Shown: positions 35,401 to 45,136, numbered from the stretch's first letter. The stretch: 64,000 nt of DNA from Armatimonadetes bacterium Uphvl-Ar1 (GCA_002162075.1 CP021423.1:930001-994000), one strand, 5' to 3'. Program-made: numbers and translations. Notes: generated by a model not told the origin, from the letters alone.

Positions 35401-35955
35401 TTAGATTTCCATGACTTCGGCTTCTTTGACCTTTTGGACATCGTGCGTTTTGGCGACGTACTTGTCGGTGAGGTCTTGGACGCGTTTTTCTAGCCCTTTG
35501 AGATCGTCTTCGGTGATCTCTTTATTCTTTTGCATGTCGCGAAGTTCGTTGATAGCGTGGTGGCGTACGTTTCGGATCGCGATGATCCCTTCTTCCGCTC
35601 GTTTGGCGACTTCTTTGCTGAGGTCTTTTCGTCGCTCTTCGGTCATTGGTGGGAAGTTCAGGCGGATGCCAGTACCGTCGTTGTTCGGATTTATGCCGAG
35701 GTCAGAATTCTGGATTGCGCGCTCAATAGCTCCGGTCATGGATTTATCGTATGGGCTAATGAGGATTTGGCGCGGTTCGGGCACGCTGACGTTGGCGCAT
35801 TGGGTGATAGGGGTTGGAGTTCCGTAGTAGTCCACCATGATGGGTTCAAGGATTTGCGCGCTGGCGCGTCCGGTTCGGATACGTCCGAAATCGTGGACGG
35901 TGGCCTCGACCGCACTTTTCATCTTCCTTTCGGCTTCGTTCAGAACTTCGCTCAT
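35401..35955 (-). CDS. frr: Ribosome-recycling factor
   Basis: Splits post-termination ribosomes together with EF-G. At 184 residues it is standard. It begins SEVLNEAERKMKSAVEA, then FGRIRTGRASAQILEPIMVDYYGTP (here in shorter pieces: GRIRTGRAS and VDYYGTPTP), then INPNNDGTGIRLNFPP and LTEERRKDLSK-like text, ending in the long helical hairpin. Its start lies 9 bp after the pyrH stop, and its end is adjacent to uppS. Both spacings support one transcription unit. Confidence 0.98.
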   Translation of the reverse strand: MSEVLNEAERKMKSAVEATVHDFGRIRTGRASAQILEPIMVDYYGTPTPITQCANVSVPEPRQILISPYDKSMTGAIERAIQNSDLGINPNNDGTGIRLNFPPMTEERRKDLSKEVAKRAEEGIIAIRNVRHHAINELRDMQKNKEITEDDLKGLEKRVQDLTDKYVAKTHDVQKVKEAEVMEI

Positions 35956-35964
35956 TGTGCTATT

Positions 35965-36690
35965 TTATCCTCCTTGGACGAGGGTGCCTTCTGGTTCGCC
36001 TTTTAGGGCGCGGGCCATGCCTCCGGATCGGTTCAAATCTAGGACGACGACGGGCATTCCGTGCTCGCGGCACATTGTGAATGCGGTTTGATCCATCACG
36101 GCGAGGTTCTGGTTGATCGCCTCGGTGAATGTCAAAGTTTCGTATTTGGTGGCGTCGGCGTGTTTGCGGGGGTCTTTGTTGTAGACGCCGTCTACTTTGG
36201 TGGCTTTGAAAAGGGCATCGGCGTCAATTTCGAGGGCACGAAGAACGGATGCTGTATCGGTTGTGAAATAGGGGTTTCCGGTGCCTCCGGCGAACACGAC
36301 GACGCGGCCTTTTTCGAGGTGGCGGATTGCGCGTCGGCGTATGAATGGCTCGGCAACGGCAGAAATATCGAGGGCTGATTGGACTCGGGTTGCGATTCCG
36401 GCTTTTTCGATTGCAGATTGGAGGGCGAGACCATTCATGATCGTGCCCATCATTCCCATGTGATCGGCAACGGTGCGGTTGATGCCACCGGTTTCGCTGA
36501 ATGCTGAACCGCGGACAAAATTGCCGCCTCCGACAACGATGGCCACTTGGGCACCGAGGTCGTAGACGGCCTTGATTTCTTGAGCGATGTAATCAAGAGT
36601 TTCGGTGTCGAGTCCGACTCCGGACTCTCCGCCGAGCATTTCACCACTGATTTTCAGGAGGACTCGGCTGAAGCGGATTCCATCGCTCAT
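35965..36690 (-). CDS. pyrH: UMP kinase
   Basis: Hexameric kinase that makes UDP from UMP in pyrimidine synthesis. It starts MSDGIRFSRVLLKISGEMLGG (family: R-LLKLSGE-L-G), followed by VAIVVGGGNFVRG, the nucleotide motif and DHMGMMGTIMNGLAL. The GTGNPYFTTDTA segment is diagnostic for bacterial UMP kinases. ATG 36690 gives 241 residues; an ORF extension upstream to 36795 lies inside tsf and is not used. It follows tsf by 7 bp. Confidence 0.98.
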   Translation of the reverse strand: MSDGIRFSRVLLKISGEMLGGESGVGLDTETLDYIAQEIKAVYDLGAQVAIVVGGGNFVRGSAFSETGGINRTVADHMGMMGTIMNGLALQSAIEKAGIATRVQSALDISAVAEPFIRRRAIRHLEKGRVVVFAGGTGNPYFTTDTASVLRALEIDADALFKATKVDGVYNKDPRKHADATKYETLTFTEAINQNLAVMDQTAFTMCREHGMPVVVLDLNRSGGMARALKGEPEGTLVQGG

Positions 36691-36697
36691 TTTTGAA

Positions 36698-37540
36698 TTA
36701 TGCCTCTTCGGTTGCTTCTTCGCTGGATTGTCCAACGGCGAGGAGGTGGTACTGGGTAATTGACCCGCCGCCATTTTGGCTGAGGTAGTCAACAACCTTG
36801 GTTTTATTGTCCAAGTAGATCAGTTGTTCCAGCAAGACGGTTTCTTGATAGAACTCTTTGTTGATCCGGCCCTTGGCAATGTTTTCGGCAATGTTTTCCG
36901 GCTTTCCTTCTTCGAGTGCTCGTCGCTTTTGGAGGTTGAATTCGGCGTCGATTACTTCTTGTGGAATGTCTTCTTTCTTGAGGAAGCTCGGCTTGAACGC
37001 GACCACGTTGACGGCGACTTGCTTTCCGGCTTCGTCGTTGTCACCAGTGTAGGTGACGACGGATGCCCATTTGCCATCGTGGTGGTTGTACGAGAGGAGC
37101 TTGCCTTCGCTTGCGGTGTAGAACTCAGAAGCGCGGACTTGAATGTTTTCGCGAATCTTCCCGACGGCTTCGGCGATGTGCTGTTCGATGGTCAGATCAT
37201 CGACGACGACATCGGTTCCTGCTTTTCCGGCGGCGAGCATTCCGTTGACCATTCTGTCAACCATGGCTTTGAAGTCATCGTTGCGGCTGACGAAGTCGGT
37301 TTCGCACTCGACGATGATTCCGGCGGCGGATTTTCCGTCAGCGGCGACAACGACTTTTGCGATTCCTTCTTTGGTTGCGCGACCGGCTTTCTTTTGCCCG
37401 GCGGCAGCCCCTTTTTCTCGAAGGATGTCTTTTGCTCGGTCGATATCACCATCGGCTTCTTCGAGAGCCTTTTTACAGTCCATCATGGGCGCGTCTGTGA
37501 GTTCGCGCAGCTTTTTGACATCTTGTGCGGTGATCGGCAT
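36698..37540 (-). CDS. tsf: Elongation factor Ts
   Basis: Nucleotide-exchange factor for EF-Tu. The amino UBA-like domain (VKKLRELTDAPMMDCKKALEE) and the conserved TDFVSRND with the exchange motif (VECETDFVSRND) are both clear, followed by the two core domains and KTKVVDYLSQNGG. At 280 residues it is normal. Its ATG overlaps the rpsB stop by one base (TAATG at 37542-37538), a common coupling between these genes. Confidence 0.98.
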   Translation of the reverse strand: MPITAQDVKKLRELTDAPMMDCKKALEEADGDIDRAKDILREKGAAAGQKKAGRATKEGIAKVVVAADGKSAAGIIVECETDFVSRNDDFKAMVDRMVNGMLAAGKAGTDVVVDDLTIEQHIAEAVGKIRENIQVRASEFYTASEGKLLSYNHHDGKWASVVTYTGDNDEAGKQVAVNVVAFKPSFLKKEDIPQEVIDAEFNLQKRRALEEGKPENIAENIAKGRINKEFYQETVLLEQLIYLDNKTKVVDYLSQNGGGSITQYHLLAVGQSSEEATEEA

Positions 37541-38487
37541 TAGTTTGTTTCCTCTGTCTGGCCGGCTTCTTCGGCAGGAGCTTCGGTTGCGGCCTCTTCT
37601 TTTACGTCTTCGGCGGGGACTTCAGCGACGGCTTCGACTTTTGCCTCAGCGGGTGCTTCGGTGGTTTTGGCTTTGGTTGATTCCTCGAAGGACCGCAGGA
37701 ATTCTTGTTCCACTTCGCCGAAAGCTACGGGAGCAGATTCTTCGCCGTCAATTTCGGTTTCGGCTTCGGTTTCGGCAAGGAATCCATCTTCGTCGCCTTC
37801 TTTTTCGATGGGTTTGACTTCGAGGATTGCTTCGCAGAATTTGCTGGTGACGAGGCGAATTGATCGGATAGCGTCGTCGTTGCCCGGGATGACGATATCG
37901 GCATCATCGGGATCGCAGTTGGTATCGACGATGGCGACGATGGGGATACCGAGTTTGCGGGCTTCGAGAACAGCGATGGATTCTTTGTTAAGGTCAACAA
38001 TGAAGATGCACGAGGGCATAGATTCCATTGTTCGGATTCCGTCGAAGTAACGGGCGAGTTTGTCTCGCTCTTCCATTCGCTTGAGACCTTCTTTCTTGGG
38101 AAGTCGGGCCAAGTAGCCTTCTTCAATCATTCGATCTAGTTCTTTGAGGCGGACGATGCGCTGGCTGATGGTTTCCCAGTTGGTGAGCATTCCCCCGAGC
38201 CATCGGTCGGTGATGTAGTACTGACCGGACTTGGTTGCGGCTTCTTTGATTGCAGCTTGGGCTTGCTTCTTTGTACCGACGAAGAGGACGGATCCGCCAT
38301 CTTTGACGATGTTTTGGACGAAGTCGAGGCCATCTTGGAACAGCTTGATGGTTTGGTGGAGGTCAAGGATGTAGATTCCGTTGCGTGCGCCATAGATGTA
38401 GCGCTTCATTTTGGGGTTCCATCGTCGGGTTTGGTGTCCAAAGTGGACGCCTGCTTCAAGCAGGTCTTTCATACTGAGTTCGGGCAT
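37540..38487 (-). CDS. rpsB: Ribosomal protein S2 with a long acidic tail
   Basis: Small-subunit protein near the 3' domain of 16S rRNA. The core is typical: [20 protein letters not shown] with [20 protein letters not shown]-type text, then [25 protein letters not shown] and [14 protein letters not shown]. After residue ~230 it carries an extension of ~85 residues dominated by Glu, Ala, Pro and Val (for example [19 protein letters not shown]). E. coli S2 is ~241 residues, so this tail is notable. It opens the rpsB-tsf-pyrH-frr-uppS operon, and a foldable leader lies ahead of it. Confidence 0.98.
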   Translation of the reverse strand: MPELSMKDLLEAGVHFGHQTRRWNPKMKRYIYGARNGIYILDLHQTIKLFQDGLDFVQNIVKDGGSVLFVGTKKQAQAAIKEAATKSGQYYITDRWLGGMLTNWETISQRIVRLKELDRMIEEGYLARLPKKEGLKRMEERDKLARYFDGIRTMESMPSCIFIVDLNKESIAVLEARKLGIPIVAIVDTNCDPDDADIVIPGNDDAIRSIRLVTSKFCEAILEVKPIEKEGDEDGFLAETEAETEIDGEESAPVAFGEVEQEFLRSFEESTKAKTTEAPAEAKVEAVAEVPAEDVKEEAATEAPAEEAGQTEETN

Positions 38488-38522
38488 TTATTGTGTTTTT
38501 CCTTTTGTGGGTTTTAGCCGCC

Positions 38523-38588
38523 GGATCGCCGTCTCTTTATGCGCCCTACCTCGCCTTTGTTGGGGCGACCCAGGGGGCACGGTGATCC
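38523..38588 (-). ncRNA. Candidate structured leader RNA upstream of rpsB
   Basis: On the minus strand GGATCACCGT (38588-38579) pairs with ACGGCGATCC (38532-38523), 9 of 10 positions. Inside it GCCCCCTGGGTCGCC can pair with GGCGAGGTAGGGC around a CCAACAAA loop. The element ends ~36 bases before the rpsB start. Ribosomal-protein operons often have such autoregulatory leaders. There is no T tract, so it is not a terminator. The fold is by eye only. Confidence 0.45.
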
Positions 38589-38666
38589 GTGAGAATTTGA
38601 CTCAGGTTCAATTGAGCCGGGGGAATGATACCGCCTTAGCTCCTGCGGTGGGGTCTTGAGTACCCG

Positions 38667-39221
38667 TTAGTCCTTGCAGGCTTCTTCTTCTGGATCAACT
38701 TCGTCAAATCCCTCAAACTCAGGATTGTGAAATTTTGCCAGGTTGGTGAGGCGTTCGATTTCAGCGGGCAAAAATGATTCGAGAAGTCTCCCGAGTTTTC
38801 TGACTTTCGACTTAACATTCGTTGTAACTGTCCAAATTTCTGTGTCTGGGCCACAGATGGTTAACGTTTGAGAGATAACATCTCCAGTAATAATTATCTG
38901 AACTTGATCACATTGTCCAAGCTTGGTGAAGTTCTTATGAATGGAGTTAGATTTTAGATCGAAGATGATCGGCTCTAATCGCCAATGTACAAAGAAAAGC
39001 AAAGCGACGCTGATTAGTAACAAAAAAAGGAGGTTGGGGAAATTTAGAGATTTCGTTATCTGATCGCTAAAGGAAAGTAATGTCATTACGCCGATGATAC
39101 AAGAAAGTACGTCCAAAAATGTTGTTCTCCTTCGTATGATCAATCGATCATTTTGCTGGATGATTAGAAAATCACTGATCTTGAATTTGTGTGTTAAGAC
39201 TTCTTTAGATGTTTTTATCAC
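38667..39221 (-). CDS. Hypothetical two-helix membrane protein
   Basis: About 184 residues from GTG 39221, which lies 17 bases inside the end of the GNAT gene. An ORF extension further upstream is only the shadow of that gene. The order is: a ~40-residue polar start (FKISDFLIIQQNDRLIIRRR), two membrane helices (LSCIIGVMTLLSFSD and LLFLLLISVALLFFVHW), then ~100 residues of soluble domain with many Ile/Thr/Lys residues and a very acidic end (DEVDPEEEACKD). The layout resembles bacterial PH-like or YcxB-like membrane proteins, but I cannot assign it. Base composition is more AT-rich than its neighbours. Confidence 0.55.
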   Translation of the reverse strand: MIKTSKEVLTHKFKISDFLIIQQNDRLIIRRRTTFLDVLSCIIGVMTLLSFSDQITKSLNFPNLLFLLLISVALLFFVHWRLEPIIFDLKSNSIHKNFTKLGQCDQVQIIITGDVISQTLTICGPDTEIWTVTTNVKSKVRKLGRLLESFLPAEIERLTNLAKFHNPEFEGFDEVDPEEEACKD

Positions 39222-39825
39222 AGTGACTCCAAAATTCGCGACTAAGAATAAGATTTTCGAGACACTCTTGAACTGTTTGCCATTCGGGACGGATGACGCT
39301 AAAGAAAACGGTGTCGCGGAGGGTGCCGTCGTGGATGAGGCGGTCGCGGCGGAGGGTGCCTTCTCGGGTGAGGCCGATGTTTTCCATCGCTCTTTGGGAA
39401 CGGAGGTTCTTGCTACTGGTGACGAATTGGACACGCTCTGCGCCCATGTCATCGAAAGCGGCCTGAATCATGACGAGTTTGACAATTGGGTTGAGGTTGG
39501 TGCCACGGTAGGGAGCAGCGATCCAGGTGTACCCGATTTCGAGGGAGTGATTTTCGTGAGAGACGTTGTAATAGCTTGATGAGCCGAGGACTTCACCGGC
39601 GGAATTGACAAAGACTTGGGCCATGTTCGGGGCGGCGATTCGGGCGGTAATGAACTCACGGATGTGTTCGGGAGAAGTTGATTTGGGCGGGAAACTGTAG
39701 AGATCCATCGTTGTGGGATCGACCAAGAGGGCGGCGTAATAGGCGTCGAAATGACCAAGGGTCAGGGGCTCGATTGTGACTCCGTGGAGAATCTTGGTGA
39801 TTGGCGCGGGGGTGAAAGGTGACAC
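39205..39825 (-). CDS. GNAT-family N-acetyltransferase (RimJ/RimL-like)
   Basis: A 206-residue acetyl-CoA-dependent acetyltransferase. It begins with the family's first strand (GVTIEPLTLGHFDAYYAAL) and contains the core LEIGYTWIAAPYRGTNLN, where the expected R-G-G/A loop binds CoA. QRAMENIGLTREGTLRRD and HDGTLRDTVFFSVI match the RimJ/RimL group (N--S---EK-GF--EG-LR, DG---D-----I). The substrate could be a protein amino-terminus or a small molecule. It is divergent from the serine hydrolase gene. Confidence 0.87.
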   Translation of the reverse strand: MSPFTPAPITKILHGVTIEPLTLGHFDAYYAALLVDPTTMDLYSFPPKSTSPEHIREFITARIAAPNMAQVFVNSAGEVLGSSSYYNVSHENHSLEIGYTWIAAPYRGTNLNPIVKLVMIQAAFDDMGAERVQFVTSSKNLRSQRAMENIGLTREGTLRRDRLIHDGTLRDTVFFSVIRPEWQTVQECLENLILSREFWSHCDKNI

Positions 39826-39982
39826 TGTGTGGCGTCATTTTACTATGCTCTACTGCCCGGGAGCGAATTCAACTTTCCTGGAGGGTCAGTGCATGACAAG
39901 TCAAGGTCAGTGGTTATGCAAATTGATTTGGAGTTGCGAAGTCAGGAAACCAAATTGCAGAGAGTTTCGTATCCTGCTTAGC

Positions 39983-41293
39983 ATGTTGACCCCCTTGGTT
40001 TTTTCGTTCCTGCTTGCGCAGTCCGATCCTGTTGAGACCATTGTCCAGAAGCACCTTGATTCGGGGCTTTTGGGCGTTGGAGTTGCCGTTGTGGAGGATG
40101 GCAAAGTGAGGCATTTGAAGACTTATGGAAAAGGGGCGACGGCGAAGAATGATGGACATTATCGGCTAGCATCGGTGAGTAAGCAGTTTACGGCGGGGGT
40201 GATTGTCCGGCTGGTTAGAGACCAGAAATTTGGATACGAGGACACTTTGGGCAAGTTGATGCCGGATACTCCCGCGGCTTGGCACAAGGTGACGGTGCGG
40301 CAGTTGTTGACCCATACGAGCGGGATTCCGAGTTACACCAATTCCGATAGATTTGAGTCGGTGGTGAGGAATCCGGTGACTCCGGATGGGATTTGGCAGT
40401 TCATGAAGGATGATCCGATGGACTTTGAACCAGGTACCGGTTTCAAATACAACAACACGGGTTATTGTTTGCTTGGTTCTTTGATCGAACGGACAACCAA
40501 GAAGGATTTCTATTCGGCACTTGATACGATTTTGCTCAAGCCTGCAGGCATGAGGGAAACCGGAACAGAGAAGAAGTTTAAGATTGCGGAGAGCTTTGGG
40601 GACGATGGAAAGGCGAGTTTCCCTTTGAATATGGACTGGCCCTACGCGGCGGGAGCGATCGTTTCTACGCTGGGTGATATGGTTAAGTGGGATCAGGCTT
40701 TGGCGGGAACCAAGCTCTTTTCAGAAGCGGAAAAGCAGTTGATGTTCAATCCGGATCCAGTAGCGAAAAGGACTGGCAACGATTATGGGTTTGGGTGGGA
40801 TTCTCAATATGTTGATGGGAAATTCTATAGCCATTCGCACACGGGGGGAATTCCAGGATTTTCAACGATTATTGAGCGGACGGTTGGTGGAGTTACGGTG
40901 ATCGTTTTGGCGAACCACGAGTATTCCGGGGTTGGCGTGATGAGCAGCGAGATCCGTGATTTGTTCGACCCCAAACCTAAGCCGGCAACGATTGAAGACA
41001 CACTCCCTGAGCTGACGGCGAAGCATCGGAAGATGATTGATGAACTGGTTGCCGGGAAGTGTGATGAGTCCTTGTTTTCACCGGAGTTTCTTCAGAAAGC
41101 TCCCCCCGCGATGCTTCTTGCTACTTCCAAGCGGTTCGCTGATCTTGGTGCTCTGACCGAGTTCACGTTATTGAAGTCGGAGGGAGAGAAAGCTGTACGT
41201 CGGACTTATCGCCTCGTTTTTGGCACGACTCCGTTAACCCTGCAAGTTGCGGTTGGCGAGGATGGACTGATCACAGGAATGGTGATTCGGTAG
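39983..41293 (+). CDS. Exported serine hydrolase of the beta-lactamase / class C (PBP-like) fold
   Basis: A 436-residue secreted hydrolase. ATG 39983 opens a signal peptide (MLTPLVFSFLLAQ); the longer frame from 39776 overlaps the divergent GNAT gene and is rejected. Motifs: SVSKQFTAG carries the nucleophile in SxxK, YNNTGYCLLG supplies the YxN element, and HTGGIPGF is the HTG-type third motif. Together these define class C beta-lactamase-like esterases and peptidases. The carboxy ~100 residues form an extra small domain. Members may be esterases, D-aminopeptidases or beta-lactamases; the substrate is not deducible. Confidence 0.92.
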   Translation: MLTPLVFSFLLAQSDPVETIVQKHLDSGLLGVGVAVVEDGKVRHLKTYGKGATAKNDGHYRLASVSKQFTAGVIVRLVRDQKFGYEDTLGKLMPDTPAAWHKVTVRQLLTHTSGIPSYTNSDRFESVVRNPVTPDGIWQFMKDDPMDFEPGTGFKYNNTGYCLLGSLIERTTKKDFYSALDTILLKPAGMRETGTEKKFKIAESFGDDGKASFPLNMDWPYAAGAIVSTLGDMVKWDQALAGTKLFSEAEKQLMFNPDPVAKRTGNDYGFGWDSQYVDGKFYSHSHTGGIPGFSTIIERTVGGVTVIVLANHEYSGVGVMSSEIRDLFDPKPKPATIEDTLPELTAKHRKMIDELVAGKCDESLFSPEFLQKAPPAMLLATSKRFADLGALTEFTLLKSEGEKAVRRTYRLVFGTTPLTLQVAVGEDGLITGMVIR

Positions 41294-41296
41294 CGG

Positions 41297-43494
41297 TCAA
41301 TTGCTCCATTGCGGGGGTGTGACTCCGTGAAGGTGGCGGATGAAAAAGTCCCTTCGTTTTCGTTCGCCAAAGGCTCCGCCACCGGTGTGGTCGTACCCGG
41401 GAAGATAGACGAACTCGAAGTCTTTGTTTGCTTTGATGAGGGCATCGGCGAGGCGGAAGGTGGATTCAGGCGGGACGTTTGAGTCAATTTCTCCGACGAT
41501 GAGAAGGAGATTTCCCTGGAGTTTGGCAGCGTTGGTGATGTTGGATTGGTCGTTGTAATGGGGGCCAACGGGATAGCCCATCCATTGCTCGTTCCACCAA
41601 AATTTGTCCATCCGGTTGTCGTGACAACCACATGAGCTGACGGCGACTTTGTAGAATTCTGGATGGAAAAGGAGGGCTCCGGTGGAGTTCTGACCGCCAG
41701 CGGAAGTTCCGTAGATGCCGACGCGGGCAGTGTCCATTTGGGGGAATTTCTCGGCGGCGGCTTTGACCCAAGCGATGCGGTCGGGGATTCCGGCATCGGC
41801 GACATTTTTCCAGGCGACATCATGGAATTTCTTGCCACGGTTGGCGGTGCCCATTCCGTCAATTTGGACGACGATGAATCCTAGTTCGGCAAGTCGTTGA
41901 TTCCCGAATATGGGGGTAAAAGCTTTGGGGACGTGGCTATCGTGGGGGCCAGCGTAGATGTCCTCGATGATTGGATAGGATTTTGCCGGATCCATTTGGG
42001 TGGGGAAGTGGATGATGCCGTAGATATCGGTGGTTCCGTCCCGCCCTTTGGCGACAAATTCGGTGGGGCCAGCGATTCCGGCATCGCGGAGGGGCTTGGC
42101 GTCACTGGACTCGATGGGAGAAATGGCTTTTCCGGTCCGGTCTCGCAGGATGTATGTGGGGGCTTTGGAGACCGTGCTGGACTTATCTATGAAGTAGGTG
42201 AAGTTGGGGTTGAAGATTGCTTGATGGTGACCGGGGCTGGGGGTGAGGTGAGTGAGACCGGTTCCGTTCAGTTGGGTTCGGTAGTAGTGAATGAAGTATG
42301 GATCTCCCGGTTCCCGGTGGTTTGCGGAGAAGATCACTTCGTCGTTGGTGAGATTCTCGACGTCGCGGACGACGTAATTGCCGGATGTGATCGGGTTAGA
42401 TTTTCCGGGAGCGGTGTAACGGTAGAGGTGGCTCCAGCCGGTGCGCTCGGATTGGAAAATCAGACTTTTCTCGTCGGGAGTGGGCCGGAAGAAGAAATTA
42501 CTGAGATGGATAAATGTGGGGGATTTTTCGTCTATCCACTCCGTGACCTGAGCGGATTCAAGGGTTATTTCGATTACTTTCTTCTGTTGAAATCCACGAA
42601 CGTCGAACTCGATCAGGACGGAAGGGGTTTCGCGGTAATTCCATGTCCGCATTGGGGGTGGTGATGACCAGGGATGTCCTCCGCAGATGATGGGTTCGTG
42701 AGCGACTTTTGTGACTTTGCTTGATGCGAGATTATAGATATGGGTTTCGCTGGTGTCGAGCTTGTCGCCGGGTTGGTCGTAAAGCCTGGTCGAGAGGGCA
42801 GCTCGGGTGGCATTTGGAGTTGCAGAGTTGAGGAACGAGACGGTTTTTCGGTCGCCGGGGATTTGGGTTTGGGCGATGATGTAGCGGGAATCGGGCGACC
42901 AGAGGATTCGGTTGAGATGGGGAATTGAGGCGACGGTCATCCACTCGGAGTCGGGTTGGTTGGGTCGGATTTGGAGATCGCCTTCGTTGACTCGGGCACG
43001 GGTTTGACGGTCTGGAGATAACTGACCGTTGTTGTTTTGGACTACTGGTGCTGGTTGTGGAGTTTCAGTGAGGGTGTTGGTTTTGCTGTCCCAGTTGTAG
43101 GATTTTCCTTGATGAGTGAGGGTGATGTTTTCGCCATTGACCCGCGTGATTTGGATCGGAAGACGTTCCGGGGAAACTTCGCGATTGAGCTTGAGAGCGA
43201 GGGCAGATGCGAGTTTGGTGTGGTCAAACAGGTCGGATTTGGACTTCGTGTTGACGGTGAAAATGGTGAATCGATGGGTGTCGGGTGTGAGCTGTCGGCG
43301 GTAATGGAACCGGTCGTTGTCAATCCAATTGAAGGTGAGATTCCAGTTGAGAACTTGGTTCGTGACTTGGTTTCCGAGATTAGCGGAGCGGCGTTGAAGC
43401 TCGGCAATTTCTTGAGTTGTTGGTTGGTAGGGGGGAGCTTGGCGGACGCAATTGTTACAGCAAAGGCTAGAGGCAGAAGGGCGAACGCTCGCAT
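41297..43494 (-). CDS. Secreted dipeptidyl-peptidase IV-like S9B peptidase (one base missing near the start)
   Basis: A two-domain exopeptidase: an amino-terminal beta-propeller and a carboxy-terminal alpha/beta-hydrolase. The catalytic motifs are YGTSAGGQN (Ser), VGEIDSNVPPES (Asp) and GYDHTGGG (His). The signal peptide is MRAFALLPLAFAVTIASA from ATG 43494. The frame breaks at the six-G run 43430-43435. Restoring one base continues PPYQPTTQEIAELQRRS and joins seamlessly to the long ORF, giving 732 residues. As written, only the part after an internal start would be made. It converges on the serine hydrolase gene with 3 bp between stops. Likely function: cleavage of Xaa-Pro or similar dipeptides from exogenous proteins. 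Confidence 0.9.
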
Positions 43495-43557
43495 GGATGT
43501 AATTTACCCTTAACGATTTAGGGTTAAAGCATTGAAAATTTGGGGTTTATTGGGGAT

Positions 43558-43938
43558 GTGCGCAATTGGTTGCTCGGTTTAATCGCGGGATTGGCATTAG
43601 TGGGCTGCGTTGCTGAGCCGCTTGTGGCTTCTGATTCGGTTCAGGTTGATACTTCAATAGGTTTCCGGAATCAGGAGGCGTTGCGGGAGCATTGGTCAAA
43701 GCACGGTCGGCAGTGGGGAAAGGTGACGATGGCGGAGTATTTGTATTTAGCTCAGGAACTCAGAGACACGGATGCTGACGGGAAGACTGTGATTGTGGGG
43801 TTTCGAAATGATGGGGTGGTGACAAAGTTTGATCGACGGGATGGTGAGTTTATTGCCTACAACCGGAACAAGGTGATTCGAACTTTCTTCAAGCCGGATG
43901 ACGGAGAACGGTATTTTAATCGCCAGATGCGGCGGTAG
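43558..43938 (+). CDS. Small lipoprotein with a KHG/FKP-type domain (nuclease-toxin-like pattern), function unknown
   Basis: A 126-residue lipoprotein: GTG 43558 opens a signal ending at a lipobox (LIAGLALVGC). The mature part has the ordered motifs LREHWSKHGRQWG, MAEYLYLAQEL, IVGFRNDGVVTKFDRRDGEF and IRTFFKPDDG. The H--KHG--(W/F)G ... EYL--A--L ... YD/FD ... G-I-T-FKP order is familiar from small domains at the ends of some polymorphic toxin or phage proteins. I cannot name it securely. No immunity-type gene is obvious. It lies between the S9B peptidase (divergent) and carA (same strand, 57 bp). Confidence 0.6.
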   Translation: MRNWLLGLIAGLALVGCVAEPLVASDSVQVDTSIGFRNQEALREHWSKHGRQWGKVTMAEYLYLAQELRDTDADGKTVIVGFRNDGVVTKFDRRDGEFIAYNRNKVIRTFFKPDDGERYFNRQMRR

Positions 43939-43995
43939 CGATGATTTTACTGGGGATGGGATTGGCTTGCAGGTAGAGTGAGATTTTAGAAGCGT

Positions 43996-45099
43996 ATGGA
44001 ATCCAAGTTATTGCTGGGGGATGGGTTTGAGGTTGTGGGACGTCGTTTGGGTGCTCCGGGTGATGCGGTGGGAGAAGTCGTTTTCAATACGGGAATGACG
44101 GGGTATCAGGAGATATTGACCGATCCGAGTTATGCGGGGCAGATTGTGGTTTTTACTTATCCGATGATTGGCAATTACGGAATTAATGAAGATGATTTTG
44201 AGAGTGATCGTATTCAGGTTGCGGGGATTGTCGTCAGGGAAGCTTGCAAAGATCCCAGCAATTGGCGGAGTAGGCGTACTTTAGGTGAATTGTTAGAGGA
44301 GCGGGGCATTCCGGCGATTGAAGGGGTTGATACACGGGCGTTGACACGGCGGATTCGATCAGCGGGGGTTACCATGGGCTTGGTCACGGATGCACTTAGT
44401 GGTGCTTCAGAGCGGCTCGGAGTTGTGGAGAACTATAGCGATCAGGAGTTTGTGGGAGTTGTTTCGACAAAAGAGAGTTACGGATGGGGTTACGGAGGGC
44501 GCGAAGATTTTAGTGAGCCGGGCGATGGATATAAGGCGACATTGGCGGTTTTAGACTGTGGGTTGAAGTTCAATATCTTGCGCCGATTTGCTGCTTTGGG
44601 GATTCAGAGCAAAGTGTTCCCGCATACAGCGAGTGCGGAAGAGATTTTGGCAAGTGGTGCTCACGGTGTTCTGCTCAGTCCGGGTCCGGGTGATCCGGCG
44701 AAACTGGCGGGAGTTGTCGAGACGGCAAAGAATCTGCTCGGGCAAAAACCACTTTTTGGCATCTGTTTGGGGAATCAGATTTTGTGTCAGGCGGTTGGAG
44801 GGTCAACTTACAAACTGAAGTTTGGGCACCGTGGGAGTAATCATCCGGTGAAGGATTTGGAGGATGGTTCGGTGACGATCACTTCTCAGAATCACGGCTA
44901 TGCGGTTGATGCAGACTCGCTAGACGAGTCGGTTGCGGTGGTTACGCAGTTGAATGTGAACGATGGAACGGTTGAAGGAATTCGGGTTAAGGGGTCAGAT
45001 GCGAGTTCGATTCAGTATCACCCAGAGGCGGCTCCGGGGCCTTGGGACAGCCGAAAATATTTTGTGCAGTTTGTTGATCGGATGATTCAGGCGAAATAG
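43996..45099 (+). CDS. carA: Carbamoyl-phosphate synthase small (glutaminase) chain
   Basis: Supplies ammonia from glutamine to CarB for arginine and pyrimidine synthesis. The amino domain has VVFNTGMTGYQEILTDPSY, typical of CarA. The class-I glutamine amidotransferase domain has GVLLSPGPGDP, the nucleophile in LFGICLGNQ and the His-x-Glu pair in IQYHPEAAPGP. At 367 residues it is complete. It is not next to carB: the carboxy half of carB is 11 kb upstream and no amino half is visible. Followed after ~37 bp by the S9D peptidase on the same strand. Confidence 0.97.
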   Translation: MESKLLLGDGFEVVGRRLGAPGDAVGEVVFNTGMTGYQEILTDPSYAGQIVVFTYPMIGNYGINEDDFESDRIQVAGIVVREACKDPSNWRSRRTLGELLEERGIPAIEGVDTRALTRRIRSAGVTMGLVTDALSGASERLGVVENYSDQEFVGVVSTKESYGWGYGGREDFSEPGDGYKATLAVLDCGLKFNILRRFAALGIQSKVFPHTASAEEILASGAHGVLLSPGPGDPAKLAGVVETAKNLLGQKPLFGICLGNQILCQAVGGSTYKLKFGHRGSNHPVKDLEDGSVTITSQNHGYAVDADSLDESVAVVTQLNVNDGTVEGIRVKGSDASSIQYHPEAAPGPWDSRKYFVQFVDRMIQAK

Positions 45100-45136
45100 C
45101 GCGACTTTTGAGGTTATAGCCAGGTAGGTTAACGTT

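Noticed and set aside
39776-39982. Longer amino terminus for the serine hydrolase
   Set aside because: That part lies over the divergent GNAT gene and hides the signal peptide that starts at 39983.
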